Shown: piece after piece, positions 57,123 through 64,000 of the stretch
Numbering within the stretch: the stretch's first letter is position 1
Layout: each line of letters starts with the position of its first letter
Source: Strongylocentrotus purpuratus
Lineage: Eukaryota > Echinodermata > Echinoidea > Camarodonta > Strongylocentrotidae
DNA: 64,000 nucleotides
Direction: 5' to 3'
Assembly (NCBI RefSeq): GCF_000002235.5
Contig: NW_022145599.1
Span: 9,982,897 to 10,046,896, forward strand
Program-made: the position numbers and the translations under genes
Notes under the pieces: generated by a model
The model's database searches: none
What the model saw: the letters and a program-made list of their open reading frames with translations, nothing else
Told to the model about the DNA's origin: nothing

Positions 57123-58924
57123 ACTATTTTTTTACAATTTTCAATTTCTGGAATGACATGGCGGCATGTGATTGTGCAGCCGTTCACATATAATCAGGGT
57201 GCAAAACCATTTGCACTTGGGTCCAAAAATGGAGTATGCAATAGAGCAGTTTCATCAACCCCAATTTGTTCATTCATACCCTAGGGTTAATACCCTGCAA
57301 TATCCTGGAGGAAACTATCTTGGTTATTATTTTATGAACAGCAACACAACAGGGGATGGTAGCCTGGTAGGTGTTACACTACACAAAGCTACTGACATGG
57401 AATTTTCAAGCATTGTTTACCTTAACACACAAATATTTTGCACTTCTTTGGGGAATTTCTTGACCATTTGTGAAAAATTAAAACATTCACACACACTTCA
57501 GTCCATAAATTAGATGCAGTATATACACATCAGAGGTATTTAACACAAGGTCAAATCTAAGAAATGCCATTTTTTTTAAAACCTGAAACTTTTTAAAAAG
57601 CCAACCAAATATTGGTAAACGAGACAAATTCCAAACTTTAGTCCCATCTGTATACATATGAAAACAAATCAAATTGCTAGGAAGGCTCGTTTCATATCAT
57701 AAGTTGTCCAAAAAAACTTATGTACAAAATCCTATAGGATGTTATGGACACTACATTTTACTCATATAGTATACATGCTATTCTTTTTTTTCCTGCCATC
57801 ATTGTTGTTGCTGCATATCTTGAGGCCAACAGAGAGTATGTTTTCAAATCCGTATTACCAAGTCTCTTGGATAGAAGCAGAAAAATCTGACAAACAGAAA
57901 ATACAAGTTGTTCTATGTCGTTCCAGGGTTGGCCCCATTGGGGTATTTTTGTTCTTCTTCTCCATCTTCTTTGTTCACTTTTAAACATTGAAAGAAGCCT
58001 AATTTAGTCATAAGAACATGAAAGAAGCATAACTATTTAGACAATTATGGAAGATGAAGGAAGACATCTTAATATATAATGATATAACAAAGGAAAGCAT
58101 GAGGAAAGAAGGAACAAGAGAATAAAAAGGATAACAACTTAAGAAAAGAAAAAGAAGAATAAAGAAAAGGATAATAATTAGAAATAAGGAAAAGGAGAAA
58201 TAAAAAATAAAAAAGGAAGAAGAGACAAAAAAGGGAATAATACAGTACATTATGTAGCATAATCAAGGTGAGCCTCTAATTAGATATAAGCATGGAAACC
58301 CTAGATATTTGAAAATACGAAAAGACAACCTTTACTGTACCAGATTTGCTCAGTGAGACCGAAAAACAATATGTTTGGAAAAGAAAGTTCACATGGTGTC
58401 CTTGTATATTATGTGGTGCAGGATTCAATGTGCGTTTGGAGAAGATTGCACTGCATGTGTTGTCCTCGTATCGTATGGGCTGCAGGGTATATTCAGTATT
58501 TTTTATAACCCGTGTTTAGGAACTCGTTAAAATAGCGTTGGAAAATTTGGGGTCTTAAAAAGACCACAGTCTGTAATAAATTTGTATTTTGACTACCTTA
58601 GTGGTATACTTGTAAAACCTTAGACAGTGTACGCCGAAAAACAGGAACGAAGCATTTTAAAAACTGAAGAAGTGGCCACAAACCATTTGATTAAATGACT
58701 TTAATTTAATTAATCTATAAGCAAAATTATGAATTAATCAATAGTCATTTCTCTATTACCATTCTCACACAGCCAACACAAATGAAATTCAAACAAAAGT
58801 TGCTGCCTGATGAAGAACTCATATGGTCCAACATTTCAGGCCACAGGACATTTGATTAAATGACTTTGTGTTTCCAGGAGAGATGTGTAAAACTGTAGGT
58901 AGAATAGTTGCACCCTGATTGTGG
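57123..58924. other. Intergenic, nothing firm
   Basis: Begins with a dispersed piece shared with 6848-6955. The 113-codon frame at 57172-57513 resembles no protein I know and lacks supporting context. A purine-rich stretch lies at 58075-58230. No promoter or splice-bounded exon was identified. Confidence 0.4.
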
Positions 58925-59000
58925 TTTACCGATTGTCATCACGTGATAATGCCATTGCGAAATACATGCCCCTGTATAGGAATGAGTCGCGTGCGGTTTA

Positions 59001-59720
59001 CACAGTGCGACCCAGAATAAACGAAACCGAGAATTATGGACGTTTCATCATAATTTAATCACAATTATAAACAATAAATGACACTCATATGATGCATATT
59101 TCACGCATGAGTGATTAAATGCAATTTGAAGGAAGGAAACCGAAAAGTCATTTAGCGGGCGGTATCTGAATTTCGAAGAAAATTTCACATTTCTAGAAAG
59201 TTCATTTTCTGCTCTTTCATATGACACCTCAATCAGAAAAAAATGAGCCAGGAATAACCAAGTTCTGTTTGTTTAAAGTGATGCTTGCATTTCCATAATT
59301 TGATTAAACGAATTCGTTTTCACTGGCTGCCTGCCGTAGCAACAAACGGAATTGACAAAAGACTTAACTCCGTTTCGTTGACGATCAGACATAGACGAAA
59401 AACTTCATGCAAGGCTGATTGTCAATGAAACGGAGCTAAGTCTTTTGTCAATTCCGTTTGTTACTACGGCAGGCAGCCAGTGGAAATTAACTTTTAAAAT
59501 CAAATTATGGAAATGCAAGCATCACTTTAAACTAACAGAGCTTGTTGGTGTCCCTTCTTAAAATTGCTTTTAATCACTCATGCGTGAAATATGCAACATA
59601 TGGGTTGCATCAAACGAAAGATGAGGATCTAAGCTTATGTGTCATTTATTAATTATAACTGTGATTAAGTTATGATAAAACATCGATAATTCTTGGTTTC
59701 GTTTTTTCTGGGTCGCACTG
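59001..59720. mobile_element. 720-bp palindromic element at a TA target
   Basis: The whole element is one long palindrome with arms of roughly 340 bases. The ends read CACAGTGCGACCCAGAA and TTCTGGGTCGCACTG, with TA on each side. The centre (59330-59482) has near-perfect arms with AACGGA(G/A)TTAAGTCTTTTGT-like sequence. The empty site at 54626 confirms the borders. TA targets suggest Tc1/mariner, but there is no transposase. Confidence 0.85.
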
Positions 59721-60364
59721 TATTGCTACGTTTCTGATCAGGAAGTTCTTGGATTGCAAAACGTACATGATTATATGTTCACGGTCACATCTATTAAAGT
59801 CGTCTGTTTGGAGCCAGAAGGGCATTATCTCACTTTTTGTTTGGTGGGGTGTAGGATACAGAGAAAAATACTGGTATCATTTCGTAGATTTAATTCTGCT
59901 CTTCTAACACATTTGATAAAACACTATGTACACTCTAAAAAAAAACTGCTCAATTTGAGTCAAAATGTTACTCTTTTGGGTGGTCAAAAGGAAACCACCC
60001 GACTTTTGAGTAAACTTTACTCAGCATGTGTTTAGTAACAAATCTACCCATCTGTTGAGTAAAAATATTACTCAATAAAAGACTAAATCTCTACTCAGTT
60101 TGAATGAGTCAACCTTTACTCTATTTACTCTTTGTTTAGCGGTTTCCTTTTTTACTCAGTACTGGGTAGAAACGTAATCAACTCATGTCGAGTAAGAAAC
60201 TGCTCATGAGTTGAGCCAAATTTTACTCAATTAACGAGTACATGTTTTGACTCAAATTGTTTGAGCGATTTTTTTGCTCAAATATTGAGTATGTTTTCTG
60301 GGTAACGCTTAGTTGCTCAATCAATATTGAGTAAAAACATGTACTAAGTTAAGTACATGTTTTT

Positions 60365-60905
60365 ACTCCATTAGGGGTGCAAACCGATGCAATAGCAGCA
60401 CCTTTAGGGGTTCAATCCTGCACCCTTTAAAAGGTGCAATCCTGCACCCATCATCGAGGAATACTGGTAAAATTTGCTCGTACACAAATACATATTAAAC
60501 ATGCATGATGTTTCTTGGTTAGTAATCATATAATCAATATATCTATTGCTAAAACGTGAATGTAATTGTAACATGATCAGACAAAATCATATATTGGTTA
60601 ATGATTGCCAAAAGAAAATACAAAATCAAAAAATTGATGTGCATTGTCATAATTTGCTTAACAAATCATGATAAATGTATTTTTATGTGAACACGTGGAA
60701 AGTAATCATGAATATGCATGCAATATGCAAACTTTTATTTTGCACCCTCTTTTGGTCGATAGGGTTCATTTTTGTGGGAAGGGTGCAAAATCTTATATTG
60801 CACCCTTTTTTTAACCCCTTTTCCTTCAATAGGGTTCATTTTTATGTAAAGGGTGCAAACTCTTATTTTGCACCCTTTTTTGCACCCTTTTTTCTAAGAG
60901 TGTAT
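60365..60905. mobile_element. Nested element with GGGTGCAA repeats
   Basis: AGGGGTGCAAACC at the left and a right part with TTGCACCC repeated five times and ending TTTTTTCTAAGAGTGTA. The right end shares AGAGTGTA with the surrounding element, so the two may be related or partly recombined. Borders are approximate. Confidence 0.45.
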
Positions 60906-60964
60906 CTCAGTTCTTTCGCATCTTTCTGCACGCGCACATGCACATGCACATGACGGACAATGAA

Positions 60965-61050
60965 AGAGTACAAAATATCCAGTTCCTTAGGTAGACAAAG
61001 GAACATACAGCTGCTATTATGTAAAAATGTGTAGAACAGGTGTCACATGC
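60965..61050. repeat. Single arm of the 15220-15396 foldback family
   Basis: ACAAAATATCCAGTTCCTTA, GGTAGACAAAGGAACAT, GCTATTATGTAAAA and TGTGTAGAACAGGTGTCACA follow the left arm of the palindrome at 15220-15396. The second arm is absent. Confidence 0.65.
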
Positions 61051-61365
61051 ATATTGACAGCTAGTTGCACGTTCCATCGATCCAACTTTCACTCGCACCC
61101 GAGGTAAATTCGGGTAAGAGATCAATGTTGATTTATTTATCACCTGCCGCAGCGTAATACCCAACCGTAGTTTACTCAAAATTGATACAAACGAAATTCG
61201 TACTCAATGTTGAGTCATTGATTTACTCTTTATCGAAGGTAACAAATTACTCGGGTGACGAGTACCACTAAAATCAAGGTCTTACTCCAGCTTGAGTACT
61301 GAATTGCTCATTTTGTTACTCAACTTGTTTTACTCGGCACAATTTACTCGCTGACATTAAGAGTG

Positions 61366-61839
61366 TAGTATTTGAATTAATTGTAATGTTTTCAAATCTG
61401 CCTTAATCAAAATTGTTATGCCACCCCGTCAGACAAACAAACCGAATCAAAATTGGTTGCCGAGTAGTGGAGCATTTTATATTCAAAGAAAGTGTGACCG
61501 TTGTTGATTGAAGAAAAACACTGCTTCATTTCGTCATCGACAGTTAGAATATTCACACAAAACCTTTTTTTCAAATTGTAATAGAGGCCTATGGGTAACA
61601 ATATTTGAGATAATAAGAATCACACCCAGGAACTCCCCATATGTACTTCCGGTTTATAGTCCATATGTTGTATGAGAGTCAATTAAAGACATTCATGAAT
61701 TGCAATTATTAAAAAAAAGTAATATTATTGTATGTACAAAAGTTATTGTATTGTATCGCTATAGCTAGCAGCAAGTGGCCCGGAGCAATATTCGTATGTA
61801 CTGTTTAATCCCAAGGATTTATTACACTCTCATAAATTA
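61366..61839. other. Intergenic, nothing recognised
   Basis: AT-rich sequence to the right of the CACTCT element; the first bases continue the empty-site match. No gene recognised. Confidence 0.4.
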
Positions 61840-62340
61840 TTGAAAGTTAAATAAAGCTTACCATTTTCGATTCAAGAAATCGACGCTAATCATCTAGAAT
61901 GTTACACGTTTGTCGATCAAACTGGTTGATCTTTACCAACTTCACGGCCAGAGACTCAAAGGGTCCAAACACTCCAACAGGAAGCTTTGTTTTATTCTTC
62001 GTTGGGCAAACATAATATAAGCTCGGTGCAGATGGCAATCATGACCATCAAATGAAAAGCATCCATGGTTACTTTGAAGACCTCATCGAGTCATTACAAG
62101 AAACTAAATGACGACATAACGGTGATGCGCGGGCTGTGATATCGTCCCGTCTTTTCGTATTGGGGGTCTCGGGAATCTCTCAAAACGTCCATGTAAGACT
62201 AGATCACCGAATTAAATGTCCGAGTTCGCCGGATAAGGCATAGCACATGCGCAGATAAATGCAATAACATGAAGTGCATGCATGCATATAATAAAGACAG
62301 CCCCGGTCCCATTTCATATTCAAAACTTCATTCGATTACA
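61840..62340. repeat. Segmental duplicate, partner of 15690-16210
   Basis: Collinear with 15690-16210, same orientation. Here CGAATTAAATGTCCGAGTTC lies where the other copy has a 9-base longer version. Confidence 0.75.
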
Positions 62341-62829
62341 ATTTATCTAATCGACATAATATATACTTTCCCGAACAGTATGACAAACATAATATACAAT
62401 ACCTAAAGCCTTGATCAGAGCCTAGATCTGTCAGTTTGTGGCTGTGTCAGGAGCGGCTAAAGTCTTAGCGTACTTGTATTCTCATAATATTTCAGACTGT
62501 TACGCACAACGACTAAAAAGGGTTTGTTCCCGAAACAAGGGGAATTGGTTAGGGGAGGGGGTGATGTGACAACTGTCGGCCTGTGTTGAAAGCATGCATG
62601 GGAAGTGAAGTGTGCTCGAGCAAGGTTGGAGGGTTGTGTAATTTCAGCCGTGCTCCCTACATGCATTCCCTTCACTTACCCCCCCCCCCCCCCCCCGGCT
62701 TTACAAAGGCCTGTATATCAACAGGATTTTGTTGTTGCATTCATTTGTCTTTTCTTCCTCACTTTTTTGTTTAGATTAAAGAATAGTTCAGCCGGCAAAA
62801 CTCCTATATGTTATATTCTTGTTATAATA
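62341..62829. other. Spacer inside the right-edge duplicate
   Basis: Occupies the place of repeat family F in the 15.7-18.7 kb copy but is unrelated to it. It has CAGGAGCGGCTAAAG at 62449, resembling a hAT-like end, and a 17-base C run near 62680. Confidence 0.4.
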
Positions 62830-64000
62830 TATTACTCGCTCCCCCTTCCAATCACCCCCCCCCCCAAAAAAAAAAAACCTTTCATCGCTAAAGCTCACAC
62901 ATAACTCTGACAGAGGCGGCTGACGAGCAAAGGGAGCCCTTTCTTGGACTTGTGCCCCCTTCCTAAATCGACCAGATTCTTCGACGACATGTCTGGTATA
63001 GGGCAAATAAATGCGAATCAGGCCCGGACTTTACGGTGCATATAATTGCTAGATCATGCGATTGAGGTATACGTTAATGGTAGTTGGTAGCGCGGGGAAT
63101 GGGAAGCGTTTAACTTTTTGATGTAAAAAGTGCCTTTACCGAAATTCCCCAAAGTTTTTCAAAGAACAAGAAAACAACATGTTTGCATAATTATTCGGCC
63201 TACCTACGTAAGGACTTGGCACACCTACTACTGAAAGTACAGTGCGCATGTCTCTTCCTCTTCCTCTACTTTATATCAATTATCCTTGTTACTTTTATAA
63301 CAAAAAGCATGATGCAAATCATGTTAGCATATCTCTGTCTTTTATAATAAAAGGTTGAATCGTTCATGTTCTGTGCTTCGCTATTTGTATTGTCATGATT
63401 GTTTTTTTTTTTACTTTTACTTCAAAGCTGATTATATGGGGTCTACATGTATTTGATTGTGAGCATGGTTGAGTTCAATACTTTGATTAGATCTACCTCC
63501 GTTCATTTTGATCTTTGTTAATATTTCATGTTAAAGTATGTTTCAATCTATTAAAATATATAAATAGTTCACCGAACTTGCTAGTTTGCTAGTGAGAGGA
63601 TAGTTCGAGAATGGAGGATGGAGGACTGACTTAGCTTTATGTATATAGCGAGTGTGAATCACAATTTTGATCAAAAAACTGGATTCAGTCGCTCCAGGTA
63701 GCTGCATGGACGAACAAAATATGACTAATCCGTGACAATATTGCAAATAGTCTCCATAAAGATACAGTGTAATTGAAACTAGAGGCTGTGGCATGCCTAC
63801 TGTCGTGGGGGGGGGGGAGGTTAGGGGGGGGGGCTTTCTTACGTGGCTCACTTAAGCCTATTTCTAAGCTGACATGCAAGGAATTGTAATAAAGAAGGTT
63901 ATCATATTCTACCTAGGGCTTACATGTACAAATTTGTGAGGTTATATTTTGTGTGTGTGTTCAGAGTATGCCAGCTTTGGTTAAGCAGGGACCTACAAGC
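62830..64000. repeat. Segmental duplicate, partner of 17330-18660
   Basis: Collinear with 17330-18660 and running off the window's right edge at GAGTATGCCAGCTTTGGTT. Paired C and G runs differ in length between the copies. Confidence 0.75.

Larger units (their letters stand above)
59931..61365. mobile_element. 1.4-kb CACTCT-ended element with TTGAGTAA repeats
   Basis: CACTCT at the left and AGAGTG at the right, each next to TA, with an empty site at 54834. Both subterminal regions (59950-60365 and 61160-61350) carry many TTGAGTAA or TTACTCAA motifs in both orientations. CACT ends plus repeated subterminal motifs recall EnSpm/CACTA elements, but a TA target also fits Tc1/mariner. The middle holds a second, nested family (60365-60905). 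No transposase. Confidence 0.75.

Noticed and set aside
57172..57513. 113-residue frame as a gene
   Set aside because: No recognisable domain, and its first part is a dispersed repeat shared with 6848-6955.
60400..60440. tRNA-like B box GGTTCAATCC
   Set aside because: No cloverleaf or A box could be built; the string belongs to the GGGTGCAA repeat.

Overview
The window looks like animal nuclear DNA from a marine invertebrate, most likely an invertebrate deuterostome such as a sea urchin (a low-confidence guess). The evidence is one very large intron-containing sacsin-like gene with animal splice signals, an AT-rich background, decayed LINE and Crypton-type elements, and many small inverted-repeat DNA transposons. 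Nothing bacterial, organellar or viral was recognised.

The only clear host gene is a sacsin-like gene on the minus strand (37858-53292, 5' end not found). Five exons fit together in phase: 53271-53292 (a 22-nt microexon), 52930-53012, 51598-51856, 49467-51026 and a 10.96-kb terminal exon 37858-48818. Together they encode about 4294 residues with three Hsp90-like ATPase repeats, a J domain whose HPD motif reads HSD, and a C-terminal HEPN domain. The N-terminal start, and any ubiquitin-like domain, was not found and may lie beyond the right edge. About 5.7 kb downstream (32123-37857) holds no recognised transposon and may include the 3' UTR.

Region 1-32 kb is a transposon graveyard. It holds a copy of the sacsin 5' microexon region (2468-3151), LINE C-terminal fragments (3150-3480, 4604-5053), a 526-bp inverted-repeat element (7780-8305), hAT-like elements with 8-bp or 5-bp target duplications (8852-9051, 12273-13287, 21662-21888, 24768-27264, 27820-28115), a Mutator-like element with 9-bp target duplications (14319-15107), a decayed Crypton/KIAA1958-type tyrosine recombinase (23206-24606), and a LINE reverse transcriptase (28290-31820) split by a 2644-bp TG...CA element (28570-31213) that itself carries a foldback structure. 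A satellite family built round a CCGCGC-GAA-GCGCGG hairpin appears at three places, at least two of them inside hAT-like ends.

Region 53-64 kb holds duplicated intergenic DNA. The stretch 54540-54860 is an empty version of the 58925-61400 stretch, which received a 720-bp palindromic element and a 1435-bp CACTCT element, both at TA targets. The last part (61840-64000) is a diverged duplicate of 15690-18660. Very long G or C runs, about forty of ten bases or more, are scattered through the repeats and often lie next to transposon ends.
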